A stretch of DNA of 64,000 nt from Zygaena filipendulae. Its lineage: Eukaryota > Arthropoda > Insecta > Lepidoptera > Zygaenidae. The stretch is taken from assembly GCA_907165275.2 (NCBI GenBank), contig OU015649.1, forward strand, positions 2,572,001-2,636,000. Direction: 5' to 3'. Both the position numbers and the translations under genes were made by a program. Below the pieces are notes generated by a model. It was not told where the DNA came from, made no database searches, and saw nothing but the letters and a program-made list of their open reading frames with translations. Every line of letters begins with the position of its first letter. Position 1 is the stretch's first letter. Shown here in pieces: positions 1-15,478 of this stretch.

Positions 1-881
1 TAGGGTAAGTGAGCGCATTCAGTAACTAATCGACTTATAACATAGAAAAACTGAAATAAAACTTAGATTATCGAACAAAAAATATAAAGGCGTTTTAACG
101 AAGTATTTTTTTTATTTAGTTTTCTTTTAAAATCAGTAAAAAGTATCTTAAAATCTAAAATTTAGTCTTGGCGATTTGTTGTTCAGTAACTGGGGTAAGT
201 TCAAGTATATTTCTCTCATATTTTTGAGGCATGACGATAATCACTAAACCAAAATAAGAATAAATAAGCAGGCATTCTTTCAAAAAACATTTTAACCAAA
301 AAGTACATAAATATTTTTACTAGTATATTTATACATATACTACATATACTAATGTGCACATGCGCACACTTACCCGCGCACACTTTACCCAGAAAGCCAT
401 ATATCAAACAAATGGCTGCCGATTCCTAAACATTCAACTGAACCTCTAATCATGGTTTAAAATCGAAAAAAGAATATGCATTTGATATACGAAAGAGTAA
501 CTTACCGTCATTACATAAAAGTTTTAGAAGTATCAGTGTTTTCCAAAACGCTAAAAAGTTGAAAGTAAATCAACGAAAATAGTTTTTTGGCAATTACTAA
601 CAGACAGCATGTAGTGCGGCGCTCGGGCATGTCGCAACTAATTCACCATATCGGTCCCACTGATTGACCAAAACCAACCCCTCGCCTCCCGCAACCCATT
701 CCGGAGATACAGGCAGTGCGCTCGCTTACCCACTGCGCTCGGTTACCCCGTACGACTCTACGTACAAACTTTCGCGTTTATAATATTAGTAGGATAGATG
801 AACTTTACATATATATATTTTTAGTTTTTTATTTGTTTTCGTATCGTATCGTAGTTATACAAAACTTTTGCCTGCTAACAG
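1..881. other. Flank or first intron of the left cathepsin gene; repeat-bearing, no supported exon
   Basis: AT-rich DNA ahead of exon 2 of the left protease gene. No stretch resembles the signal peptide or propeptide exon seen in the right-hand paralogue, so exon 1 must lie left of the window or be lost. About 604-800 is a repeat fragment ending in the Helitron 5' terminus motif (TTATAATATTAGTAGGAT near 779-796). Nothing else is recognised. Confidence 0.6.
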
Positions 882-2994
882 GTGATATTGAAGGACAACA
901 TGCGAAGAATCATGGACAGCTCATCTCATTATCTGAACAGCAAGGGCTTGATTGTGATAACGAAGATAGCGGGTGCGATGGAGGGGTTGCATACAAAGTT
1001 ATGAAGCAAGTATTAGTATTTAAAAGCGCAAAATCAGTCAGAGATATTTATGAAAATGTGTACATGTGTAAATAAGACTGTAACTAAAGTTAGTTACTAA
1101 TATTATAATAGGGAAATGATTGGTTTGCAGAGGGTAGTTTTTCAAACTACTGAACCGATTCTATAAATATTTTCACTGACAGAAGGCTCCAGTACCCCTC
1201 CCAGACTTTACACAGGCTGTTTATTATAAAACTAGCTGTTCCCCACGATTTCATCCGTGTTAATTTTGAAGTTCCCGCGGGAATTCCGGGATAAAAAGTA
1301 CTCTATGTCCTTCTCTGTACCCCTGATAACGTGCATGCCAAATTTCATCCAAATCCGTTCAGCCGTTTTTGCGTGATTGAGTAACAAACATCCACACTTT
1401 CACATTTATAATATTAGTTGGAAGTAGGATTAATAGGGATAAGTTCTTGAGGGAGGGATTTACGATGGGACTAGCTACTCATAGGTAATATAGAGTTACG
1501 AGTATATAACCAAATCACTGAATAAACTAAAATATTTTGTTTATTAAAAAGTTTGTAACGAAAAAGTTCAACGACAAATATTATTTTTTCAGCGCCTTAG
1601 CTAGCGAAGGGGGTGCTGTACCGGAGGATTCTTACCCTTATCAGGCTAGAAAAGGACAGTGCCATACTGATAAAAGCCAAATAGTTGTCAGAGTTACCGG
1701 TGGACGTCTAGTCACTATAAATGACGAAGAGCAATTGAAAAACTTTTTATATCAACATGGACCGCTTGCGATACGTAAAAATATTCATATAGTTTTGTCT
1801 TAAGAAATCTAGAGACAAGGGACGGGCAACATAAATCATATAATTGCACACATTGGTATTTAGTCACATATGAGGAGATAACATACGAAGCTCGTGCAAA
1901 GCATCGTAACTTTAAGTAGTTTTAAAATTTACCATTGCTAAAAAGATATATCTAATGATAAGATGGTATGGGTAAGTTAACTTACCTATCTGCCGCCTTA
2001 TAATATTCCAAGATCGACCGTTGTTAAGAGCTCTTGGCCAACAGTGATATCTGTGCCAGCCAGTGATGGTAATAAATTTACAATTCGATACCTAACGTTC
2101 TTATACTAACCTTTGATTCTTGAAATGTACAACTATGTGTTACAATTAAGTTTAGAAATTTGAAAGGCGTTTAATAAAAATACCTTGAGCTGAAGAGAAT
2201 GTATTTGCGCAAAATCGAGGAAGAAACGAGAGAGGCACGAAGGGAACTTAGCAAAAGGAGGCCTGTTGTCTCTAGAAGACAAGCCTGACCGTTATGTACT
2301 TACAAATTATAGCCCAATAATCGTATTCTTTTTTTTAATTCCTCAGAAATTTCTGCAACTCCTTCTATTCGAAAATACAGCGGTGGAATTGCTGATGGAA
2401 GTGATTGCTATAATGGCGCGCCAGCTGATCATGCTGTACTTCTAGTTGGTTATGGAACAGGTGGGTCTTTGGTTCATCATTTCATCATATCTGATTAATT
2501 ATATAACAACCAAACGGCCGAATGCTCCCACATCGCTCACATCTAAGCCAACACAGGCTACACGGCTCATTTTATAACGCTATATACCACTGGTTTCATT
2601 TCTCTACATTTCTTTTAGCTAAAGCATGTGCCATTATAAGTGCTTTTTATTTATACATAAACCACTATTCCAATAAGTAGGTATCAGGAAAAAATTAAGG
2701 AACAACTCAGTTTTTGTGAAGAAGAAAAATAACCAGTCCTTCCACACCAAAGTAGTAAATAACATTTTGAATTTAATTGTCATATGTGAGATATTAAAAA
2801 TCGTATGGTTTATTACAAATAGTGCAATAAAATATTAATATTTGAATAAATTGTTGGCAGATCAAGGAGTACCGTATTGGCTCATCAAGAATTCCTGGAC
2901 CACGAGCTATGGTGAAAGTGGATATATTCGTCTCGTTAGAGGGCAAAGGAAATGTTCACTTTTAGACGCAATCTCGGTGTCTGAAGTTGCCTAA
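882..2994 (+). CDS. Cathepsin L-like cysteine protease (C1A), left paralogue, exons 2-5 only
   Basis: Papain-family cysteine endopeptidase missing its first exon (signal peptide, propeptide and catalytic Cys would lie left of the window). Exons by homology to the gene at 7056: 882-1005, 1593-1774, 2347-2460, 2861-2994 (554 nt, 184 codons including stop). The reading frame is open throughout. Visible family marks are [15 protein letters not shown], the catalytic His in [12 protein letters not shown] (codon 2430-2432) and the catalytic Asn in IKNSW (codon 2890-2892). All introns are GT-AG except the one after exon 2, whose donor is GCAAGT at 1006 where the paralogue has GTAAGT. Taking the next GT instead (1010) would put a stop early in exon 3. 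Expected site of action is lysosome or gut lumen (family knowledge). It may be functional or an early pseudogene, because the GC donor follows AA rather than the usual AG. Confidence 0.9.
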
Positions 2995-3008
2995 TTGACA
3001 GAAAACAA

Positions 3009-3014
3009 AATAAA
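3009..3014 (+). terminator. Poly(A) signal of the left cathepsin gene
   Basis: AATAAA 15 nt after the stop codon at 2992-2994, a very short 3' UTR. Confidence 0.7.
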
Positions 3015-3057
3015 GCATTATTTTATTTTATGAGTACTTATTTTTTTTAATCCCACT

Positions 3058-3230
3058 ACTAGCTGTACTTACCCCGCAGTTTCAACTGCGGTAATTTTAG
3101 AGTTGCCGCAGGAATTCTGGCATAAAAAGTATGTAGGTAGGTGTGTATGCAAAATTTAATAGTGATCGGTCCAGCCGTTTACGTGTGATGCCGTGGCCAA
3201 ACATTCATTTTGCGCGAACAAGCTCGCAAT
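3058..3230 (-). mobile_element. Lep1-like Helitron fragment, decayed
   Basis: Begins ACTAGCTGT and keeps the CCCGC..GCGG hairpin and the 'GCAAAATTTAAT' body, then fades. The element 3' end is on the left. Confidence 0.6.
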
Positions 3231-3324
3231 TTGATTGAATTCTAAGGCTAATGCCACACTACAAAGAGCTTCTTATTGCTAAGAGCCAAGCTACTCGCCG
3301 AGTGACTAATCCCAATGAACTTTA

Positions 3325-3442
3325 CTAGAACTTTACAATAATATAGCTTATACATCAGAGTAATACATAGGCTTTGTTGTAATGCAGAATACCCGCGGGA
3401 ACTCCGAAATTACCGCGGGTGAAAACCCAGGGAACAGCTAGT
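3325..3442 (+). mobile_element. Lep1-like Helitron, 3' half
   Basis: Contains CCCGCGGGAACTCCGAAATT and ends in GAACAGCTAGT at 3442. The 5' half is missing. Confidence 0.65.
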
Positions 3443-3540
3443 ATTGCATACTATCGCAGCTGGCCACACTGAAAGCGACACCTCATCAATCTCAAATGCT
3501 CTACATTGCAAAAAAAAAATTATAAGTACCTACCTATACT

Positions 3541-3740
3541 TACTAGCCAATACTCGTGGTTTCACCCGCGTTAATTTCGGAAAATCCCACGGGAATTCTA
3601 AGATAAAAGTACTTCCTTTTCTGTACCCCTGACAACGTGTAGTATGCAAAATTTAATGCAGTTTAACCCACGTTAACTTCGGAATTTACGCGGAAATTCC
3701 GGAACAGAAGTCCGTATGACCTTCTTTGTACCCTTGCTTT
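3541..3740 (-). mobile_element. Two fused Lep1-like Helitron 3' fragments
   Basis: The hairpin/CCCGCG block and the 'CCCCTGACAACGTGTAG' block occur, then a second GTTAACTTCGGAATT copy follows at about 3660, so this is a partial internal duplication or a nested insertion. Confidence 0.55.
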
Positions 3741-4001
3741 CAAAATACATATAACAGATAGGAGAGCGAGAAATATTTTTATTTTTATTCTAGAACTTTA
3801 TTGCACAAATGTACAAAGGAAAATATAATAAAAAAAATATCTACTATGTCGGAGGAACTTTACAATTGATCACATACAGGTTGACAAACAATGACACTTT
3901 GATAAAAATCAGAAATATACGTATATTCACCACTTATCCATCATTAGGTAAGGTTAAATTGTACTGCTGACCATTTCGCCAAAGACAAATGTTCAATGGG
4001 C

Positions 4002-4045
4002 AATTTTGATTTTCAAAAGTAGTCCTACTTTTGAAAATCAAAATT
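4002..4045. repeat. Perfect palindrome, 21-bp arms, 2-nt centre
   Basis: Left arm 4002-4022 and right arm 4025-4045 are exact reverse complements around the dinucleotide TC. The right arm is the left terminus of the fold-back MITE that follows, so this is a head-to-head join with a stub of a second copy. Confidence 0.9.
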
Positions 4046-4331
4046 CTAATTAGTCCGTCAGTTAGAAAATAAAAAAAACAATAGACACGTATTTTTTGCT
4101 TTTTCAAATAAATTAAAATATACAGAGATAAAGCGCATTAAAGTTTAGGGTGAGAGGGTCGTGACGTCACTAACCGCTAAAACCGCCATACAAACTGTCA
4201 GAATAGTGACGTCACACGAAATTTCAACTCAATATATCGCAACTCAATATACGTAAAAAAAGAAAAAATACGTGTCCAATATTTTTTAATAATCTACAAG
4301 ACGGACTAGAAAAAAAAATTAGTCAACATGC
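4025..4331 (+). mobile_element. CRE-bearing fold-back MITE, copy 1
   Basis: Member of a roughly 310-bp family with six copies in this window. Ends are imperfect inverted repeats that both contain ..TTAGTCCGTC; the interior is also quasi-palindromic (ACACGTATTTTTTGC versus AAAAAATACGTGT). Two perfect TGACGTCA octamers lie at 4162-4169 and 4207-4214. No coding capacity. Confidence 0.8.
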
Positions 4332-4560
4332 CCATTATCACCATAGTCATCGTCATAGTCTCAATAGTTTTTATGATTAACATTCGACTACTACGAATTA
4401 GTCTTTGGCGAACTCACGGCGAACTAGACAAGATCGTGAGTGGTGGCAACATCCGGGCAGGGGCCGTATTTTTGAATCAGTCGAATTACTTTCACACACG
4501 GAATCGCGAATTCACATGCAAATATTCATACATTTCTTAGACATTCACACGTGAATCTTG

Positions 4561-4822
4561 CAATAGGGTACTTGCATGAAATTTATAATAAGAAATTGTG
4601 TCAATATTTCAAAAATAGAGCCTTAGAAAAGCATTATCGTGAAAGATTTACTAAATAATTATCAATAGTTTCCATAATATTCAACTTTTGATTTTGTGAA
4701 TCGGAACGTTGCAACGAAACACCAGTCACAGCCACGCTTAACATTTTTAGGAGGAGGAATCATTTACCTCTTTCAGAGAAGGCAAAAGAAACTAAGTGCA
4801 TACAGTCAACACATAAAATAAA
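4561..4822 (+). repeat. Dispersed ~260-bp repeat, copy 1 (class unknown)
   Basis: Closely matches 36967-37233 on the same strand, from AATAGGGTACTTGCATGAA through to AACTAAGTGCATACAGT. No terminal repeat is evident, so the element class is not assigned. Confidence 0.75.
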
Positions 4823-5091
4823 ATATTTTAAAGAAATTAGTAGTTATACTAACTCTTCCTTGCGGTTTCAACCACGTGCATTTTGGATAAATTCCGCAAT
4901 TCCGGGATAAAAAATACCCTATGACATTTTCTGTACCTCTGACAACGTGTAGTATGCAAAAACTTCAGAGTTCCCGTACAGTCAACACATAAAATATTTT
5001 AAGGAAATTAGTAGTTATACTAACTCTTCCTTGCGGTTTCAACCACGTGCATTTTGGATAAATTCCGCAATTCCGGGATAAAAAGTACCCT
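4801..5091. repeat. Local tandem duplication, period about 177 bp
   Basis: The block from ACAGTCAACACATAAAAT to GCAATTCCGGGATAAAAA occurs at about 4802-4915 and again at about 4978-5082, almost unchanged. It includes a Helitron 3' end beginning TATACTAACTCTTCC. Confidence 0.8.
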
Positions 5092-5238
5092 GTGTGTAAT
5101 TCTGATGTATAAGCTATATTATTGTAAAGTTTCATTAAAATTCATTCGGTAGTTTTTGCGTAATAAAGTAACAAACTTTCATACATCCATACATAACTTT
5201 CGCGTTTATAATATTATTATAAACGCGAAAGTTTGTAT
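4848..5238 (-). mobile_element. Lep1-like Helitron with head-to-head 5' ends
   Basis: Minus-oriented element whose 5' terminus (AACTTTCGCGTTTATAAT, 5195-5212) faces a second 5' terminus in opposite orientation (5216-5233), with only ATT between. The second element is truncated right after its start. Confidence 0.7.
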
Positions 5239-5699
5239 CGCAATGATTATGTACGTATAGACTTAGTAGGTAATAAATAGGTAATAGACTTAGTAATAAC
5301 AATTTTTATTATTATTATTATATACTTTGTTCGCCGCCGTAAACAATTTGTCGCGCAGAAATCCTCCCGAGCCAAGAAATTACTAAAGGCCCACGCTACC
5401 GTTTAATCTCGCATAGCCGGAACTTGGCCCGCCGCACGCCGTACACCTGGATTTGTGTATTGACAAGAAACTTTCATTACAAATAATGTTCGAGTTTTCA
5501 AAATATTCATGCTTGAATATTACCTTTATCTATACTAATATTAGTCTACTTGCGACGACAGTGTGACATCTCAAAAACCTCGATTTTATAGAAAACGCGA
5601 TTTCAAACTTTCGATCCTGTATAAGTTATTAAATATTGCGTAGATTAGATGGCACTGTTAGTGGGTTTAAGGTAAACTATGATTAAAATCATTATTTTA

Positions 5700-6520
5700 T
5701 AATATAGTTGTCCCCGCGATTTCATCCGCGGTAATTTCGGAGTTCCCGCGGGAATTCCGGGAAAAAGTACTCTACGGCCTTCTTTGTACCCCTACACTGA
5801 CATTAGTTTACAGTGATAAGCTGTTCCCATTAATTCCGGAGTTCCCGTGGGAATCCCGGGATAAAAACTATCCTATCTTTTAAGTTGGACCATATTATAA
5901 ATGGTGAACTGGTAGAGAATGCCGCAAGGCATTAAGTTCGCCATTTGTACTTACTGTGCAATAAAGAATAAATAAATAAATAAATGGTTACAAAATTTTA
6001 TCAAAATCTGTACATTAGTTTCGGAGTCCATCGCGGACAAACAACGTAACACGTAACTACTGACTAGCTGTCCCCCGCGATTTCATCCGCGGTAATTTCG
6101 GAGTTCCCGCGGGAATTTCGGGATAAAAACTATCCTTTCTTTTAAGTAGGACCATATTATAAATGGTTACAAAATTTTGTCAAAATGCGTTCAGTAGTTT
6201 AGGAGTCCATCGCGGACAAACAACGTGACACGTGATTTATATATATTATAAGACTAGCTGTCCCCCGCGATTTCATCCGCGGTAATTTCGGAGTTCCCGC
6301 GGTGATTCCGGGAAAAAAGTGCTGTAGTTTACGGTGATAAGCAGTTCCCCGCATTAATTCCGAAAGTTCCCGCGGGAATTCCGCGATAAAAACTATCCTA
6401 TCTTTTAAGTTGGACCATATTATAAATGGTCACAAAATTTTATCAAAATCCGTTCAGTAGTTTCGAAGTCCATCGCGGACACACAACGTGACACGTGATT
6501 TATATATATTAGAATAGATT
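5700..6520 (-). mobile_element. Cluster of at least five Lep1-like Helitron fragments
   Basis: Repeated starts with (AC)TAGCTGTCCCCCGCGATTT at about 5703, 6063 and 6254, plus partial copies at about 5817 and 6340. Several share an unusual 5' half (ACCATATTATAAATGGT..GTCCATCGCGGACA..CACGTGATTTATATATATT). The spacing of the copies at 6063 and 6254 is about 191 bp, suggesting tandem amplification. It sits directly upstream of the second protease gene. Confidence 0.75.
5906..5988 (+). mobile_element. Short retroposon (~75 nt) with 9-bp target duplication
   Basis: Sequence GAACTGGTAGAGAATGCC..CAATAAAG(AATA)n inserted in a Helitron. Direct repeats ATAAATGGT flank it at 5897-5905 and 5980-5988. The AATAAA and (AATA)n tail are typical of a LINE or SINE 3' end. 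Confidence 0.75.
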
Positions 6521-6767
6521 AAAATCAAGATTTATTCCGAATTTCATTAAAGCAAAATAAATAATACTTCGAAATATTACACTGTTTTTGAAGGTGGACT
6601 ATGAAGGGGAAAAATTTGATTTTTTGTTTGTTTGTTACGATTTAACTCAAAAACTACTAGACTAATTTAATATTTTTTTTAAAATTAGTCCAGTAGTTTA
6701 AATTGGTCCAGTAGTAAAGCTTCTTCTATTCTTTTTTAAATTAGTCCAGTAGTAAAGGTACATTAAC

Positions 6768-6853
6768 CCTGAATAACATAAGCTATATTGTAATTCGGAA
6801 TTCCTGCGGGAACTCCGAAATTAATGCGGGTGAAACCGCGGGGAACAGCTAGT
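6768..6853 (+). mobile_element. Lep1-like Helitron 3' end
   Basis: Ends GGTGAAACCGCGGGGAACAGCTAGT at 6853 (hairpin then CTAG). It lies about 125 bp before the TATA box of the cathepsin gene. Confidence 0.7.
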
Positions 6854-6877
6854 AATTTATAATTGTAGAAAGCATGC

Positions 6878-6986
6878 CACGTGAATACATGAAATAGTTT
6901 TAAATTAATGTCGTTTTATTACAATGTGTACAATTTATTTTATCACTCTCTACAAAAATTCCGACGTAACTTTTCCGGTATATATA
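6878..6986 (+). promoter_or_regulatory. Putative promoter of the complete cathepsin gene
   Basis: TATATATA at 6979-6986 lies 70 nt before the ATG, leaving room for a short 5' UTR starting near 7010. Upstream are an E-box CACGTG (6878-6883) and TTATC, a GATA-factor site in reverse (6940-6944). The TATA call is direct; use of the other sites is inference. Confidence 0.55.
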
Positions 6987-7055
6987 CATACCACTGAACA
7001 GAGGACACAATATAATTAGCAGAAAAAAATCAAAGGAAAATACGCGGTAAATACA

Positions 7056-11316
<4,261 letters not shown>

Positions 11317-11433
11317 ACTACCTAATACACATCTTGACAACGATGGTGATTTAATATATTATCTCAATCGATAATTAATAATATACCAATAATGTATGAC
11401 ATTGAAACTCTAAATAATTTTGTCTGTTTATTA

Positions 11434-11439
11434 AATAAA
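11434..11439 (+). terminator. Poly(A) signal of the complete cathepsin gene
   Basis: AATAAA 118 nt after the stop codon; a second AATAAA follows at 11454-11459. Confidence 0.65.
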
Positions 11440-11882
11440 AATGTTTCACACAGAATAAATACGCTGAATCATTTTATATTTGTTTATTTAACAATCAATT
11501 GCTTTTTTTCCTTTTCCGCTTTCAAAAATATATGGGGCATGGGAGTGTGGCGTAGCGTAGGTCACTAGCATCCGGTGCGGATCCCAAAGCCACTCTCTTA
11601 TTTTTGCAATTGATTATTATAAAAAAAAATATTGGGGCAAATTGTAAATTGTATCTAATGAAAAAATAAGTAATAAAAACCTATCCAGGTATGGTAACAA
11701 CAACAAAAAATTTACAGAAAAAACGTTGAAGGAAGTTAACTTTCTTTAAAATAAAAAATAAAATAAAAAATCTTTAATTTCTAATACGTAATTAGTATTT
11801 GCTTGATTATTATGTATTCCTGGTACATCTGAACTGTTTACTTATGTATGTATATGATGTATCTTTTTCCTAATATTCGATT

Positions 11883-11946
11883 TCGATGATACAAAATACA
11901 TACAATCGAACATAGAACCTCCTCCTTTTTGGAAGTCGGTTAAAAA
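11883..11946 (-). repeat. Terminus of the TTAACCGACTTCC repeat family
   Basis: Reverse complement of the segment starting TTAACCGACTTCCAAAAA at 18358, including the GGAGGAGGTTCTATGTTCGA block. Confidence 0.7.
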
Positions 11947-12152
11947 TCTGTTCCTCATAGTTATATCCTATCTAATTTTGAAAACCGAATGAAAATCCGT
12001 TGAAAAGTTTCGGAAGTTGACGTGAACAGACTTAAAAAAAAATGTTCTGTTTTTGTGCCTTTTTTCTTTTATATCATCCTCTCTTAACTTTTAGTAAACA
12101 TTTAAATATAGTATTTAGTAGAGACACGTGGATTCTATTATGTTGTGCATCG

Positions 12153-12441
12153 ATCTCATATAAAAAGTAGATACACAATCAGCGTCAAAAAATGTCCTCA
12201 TGAAATGAGAGCCCACTTGAACATTTGGGTGCGCTTTTAAATCAGCCGCATTCGTGCTCGTTTAAAAATTGTAAAAATCATACATCTAGGACCCTAAAAA
12301 AGGACGGAATTTCATATTTTCGGTAAGTACTATTGTAATACCAACCAACTATAACTATAACCACAGCTAGTAAACACGACTGTGGACAGTTTTTAAGTAA
12401 ACTTTTGTATGGGACTGTGTATCTACTTTTTTATATGAGAT
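12153..12441. mobile_element. TIR element (MITE), 289 bp
   Basis: Ends ATCTCATATAAAAAGTAG.. and ..CTACTTTTTTATATGAGAT are inverted repeats of about 25 bp with few mismatches, extending into ATACACA / TGTGTAT. No ORF inside. Superfamily unassigned. Confidence 0.7.
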
Positions 12442-12695
12442 TTTGCAGTCTTGAAGATTTACAGTGCACGGCGCTTCGAAGATACTCGTAGAACGCTATC
12501 ACGTAGGTACTGCCTTTAATATAGAGGCATAACTACCGTTGATATGTCCTGATTATGGTGCGGCGGTCGCTTCCCGGGGATTTGTTATGATCACGCTAAT
12601 TACTCGCATCCCGGTCGGGCTTCGATCCTTCCGGCGCTTCCTCATTAGCGGAGTGGGAGTTGGTGATGTCACACACGACGGCTACTTTGCACGTT

Positions 12696-12990
12696 GACGT
12701 TCTGTGATATTTTTTTCATATTTCATAATCAGAACAGTCGGGCAACGGTAGAGTTTGTATGGGTAGAGTTTGTATGACGTTCTATGATATTTTTAAACTT
12801 TTACAATCAGAACAGACAGGTAACGGTAGAATTTGTATGACGTTCTATGATATTTTTAAACTTTTATAATCGGAACATCCAGGTAACGGTAGAGTTTGTG
12901 TGCCGTTCTATGATGTTTTTAAACTTTTATAATCAGAACAGCCAGGTAACGGTAGAGTTTGTATGACGTTCTATGATATTTTTTTAATTA
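12696..12990. repeat. Minisatellite, 63-bp unit, about 4.5 copies
   Basis: Units begin GACGTTCTATGATATTTT (one reads GCCG) at 12776, 12839, 12902 and 12965, exactly 63 apart. The first unit (12696) is longer because GGGTAGAGTTTGTAT is duplicated at its end. Confidence 0.9.
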
Positions 12991-15478
12991 CATAAAATAC
13001 TGGGACAACCACCCTAATAGATTTTGATGTACAAAGAACGAGCGAGTAGACTATACTTTCATGAAAATTCCGAGGCAAAAAATATTAAAATTATGAGTAC
13101 CTATTTAATTTCATTCAAATCCTTTCAGACGTTTATGCGTAATTGAGTAACATACATGTAAACATCCAAAGTCTAAATGTGCATATCTACGCATAGTTTA
13201 CGAATCGTCATATCTTCTCTTTTCGTTATTCTATTGCGATAAAACAAAGACTGTTTTTTAAACCTATAAGAGAGTTCAATGTGAAATTGCGTCAACCAAT
13301 TCTGTTCAAAGATTTTGATTTTGGTGCACAAACAAACCAACAAACAAATAAGTATACGTTACAAACGTAAATTCCAATTCAGTATTGCCTCTTCTTCTTC
13401 TATTCTTTAACCCTCCCTGCTGAACGAGGAGTTCTTACTGGATAATTTTATTATAATTAGAGGAAAAATAAACAGCAAAACTAAACTCAACGTTCGGTGA
13501 ATTTCTAAAGTAAAACTTTTGGATAAATGAAAAATATTGACTAGGATTGGGAATTCTCTTTTTTAACGAAATTGGGCATCAGGTGTCGCACAGAGTTATT
13601 TGCTGATTTTAGTTCAATCAAGGGATAAGGAAGCTGTGAACGGCGCGAGACCAATCTCTTAAAAGAATTTAGTGTCAGCTACTTTGGGAGATTGGATTTC
13701 CACATTTGGGACGAAAAGTAGGTACGGGGTTAGTACAGTCAGCTTCGCAATTATGAGTAAACGAAAAATTATGACAACTAAATATAAAGCACGTTGCTAA
13801 AAATCAACTTGCAATGCTTAATATAAACATAGTCTTAACTTCATCCAGAGTTCTTGTTATCTTCGTACTGGTGGAGGTTCGCAGTGGGTCTTGGTTTAGG
13901 CCTTTTGAGTTTTTGTACCTTTGGAGCGCCTTGCGGAGTCGAGTTGCGTCAGTGGCAGCTTTTAGCTGGCATTCGGGATGGGTCGGGGCCGGTCTTTATG
14001 TCCTGCACGAGTTCTCCTATTTGTTTTGTATCTGATATGACACTAAAAATGTGTAACGATTTTACGTACCTACCTAATTGTTGTCGTCTGTAGTTTCTAA
14101 TTTCGGATGATTTGTTCAATTAGTATTGTCTCGATTGTAATACAATAAGATTTAAGTTTATCATAGAGGGCGCAGGCGTAGCACCATCGACTAATCGGAG
14201 ACTGCTTTCCCTACATCGAGAAGTCTTGGAGGGGTAGTAGTCGAGGAATGGTACTCAGTCAGCGACGAGAGGAAATACATAATTGATATTGAAGACATTA
14301 AAAACATTCAGAGGAAAAAAGTTTATTTCTACTTTTAATCTATAACAAATAGGAATGCAAATAGATACCAAATGTTTAATATAGCTATATCTTTATAACG
14401 CTGCACCCAAACATAAAATATAATTATGATAACATGTCATTTAAATCGTAAATATCGTCATAGACTGCATAATAGGAGACGTGGCAACAACCATGACCGT
14501 AATAGAGCTATTTCTAAACTAATCATTGCTTGTAAGGCATGTCATTTGTATCACAATTTAATAACACGTTAAAACTTTTTGACAGCGCCCTTTTCACTAA
14601 CAACAAAACGTGTAAACATCGCCCACGAAGATACTATATTCATCTTTAACCACATGGCAATACGGTGGAAAATTGATTTCAGCAGCTGCGAAACTAATTT
14701 TGTTTTCGATAAACAAACGTGGCACCTAATGACGTCATCCAGTGATGCCCAGGAGGCACTTTCGAGTATTAAAATGACAAACGAAGTCCACTATCGTATG
14801 TAAAATCTCCCAATTTATTATACGATCGGTCATTATTCTATTAGGCGAACAAAAGTTTTCGGGGTTCCTGCAATAGAGTTATTTGGCTTTATCATTATAA
14901 TGTTAAGGGGGAAGTGGGTGTGTGCTGTTATCTTGACAGAGAAAGTTCCGTAGTCGATACGTAAAGCTAGCCTTTGAAAAATACTTATTTTCTGCAAGAT
15001 TTTCTCTTGTTGTTAAAACTTGCAGTTTTTCCGTAAATCCATGATTTGTACATGATAAGTACCTTCCTATTACCTAAACTTATTGAAAAAAAAAATGTTA
15101 AGAAACTTAGCAAGACGAAAGAGGAAGTGATCAATTTGTTACATATTTTGAGCAATAACAATGACAGCGATACTGACACTAGGCCATAAACTAAAGAGGA
15201 CGACAACGAAGTCGACAATCATTTAATGTATGGGCAGAGAGGTAAAAAATAATTGCATTAACTAAGTAAGATACTACTACTCTATATAAGAATAGAGAGT
15301 TAGGTAACAAGACAGGGGAAACAAGCCCGTATTTATAAACGCTGGTTAAACTGGGTATACCTACCCTCTAACCCCACACGAGCAAAGCCATGGGCGACAG
15401 TGAGTACCTATACCACAACGCTTAAAATTGATCTTAAAATAAATTCATCTTAAAATAATTACATACATTCACGTACAT
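12991..15478. other. Intergenic, no recognised gene
   Basis: AT-rich with a faint Helitron remnant near 13110-13190 (TTTATGCGTAATTGAGTAAC). Short open frames at 13814-14093 and 14579-14803 overlap in different frames or lack recognisable domains and are not supported as genes. Nothing else seen. Confidence 0.5.

Noticed and set aside
1..10. GTAAGT at positions 5-10 as the donor of exon 1 of the left cathepsin gene
   Set aside because: With exon 2 needing one nucleotide from exon 1, the preceding codon would be TAG. No coding sequence is visible to test it, so it is not called.
1006..1075. Continuation of the exon 2 frame to a stop at 1073
   Set aside because: Homology to the paralogue ends exactly at 1005 and the following residues look like intron; GC-AG splicing explains it better.
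12696..12990. CRISPR-like array
   Set aside because: Repeats are contiguous 63-bp units with no unique spacers, in a eukaryotic context: a minisatellite.
13814..14093. Overlapping 73- and 79-residue open frames
   Set aside because: Two frames over the same DNA, no domain, no splice or promoter context.
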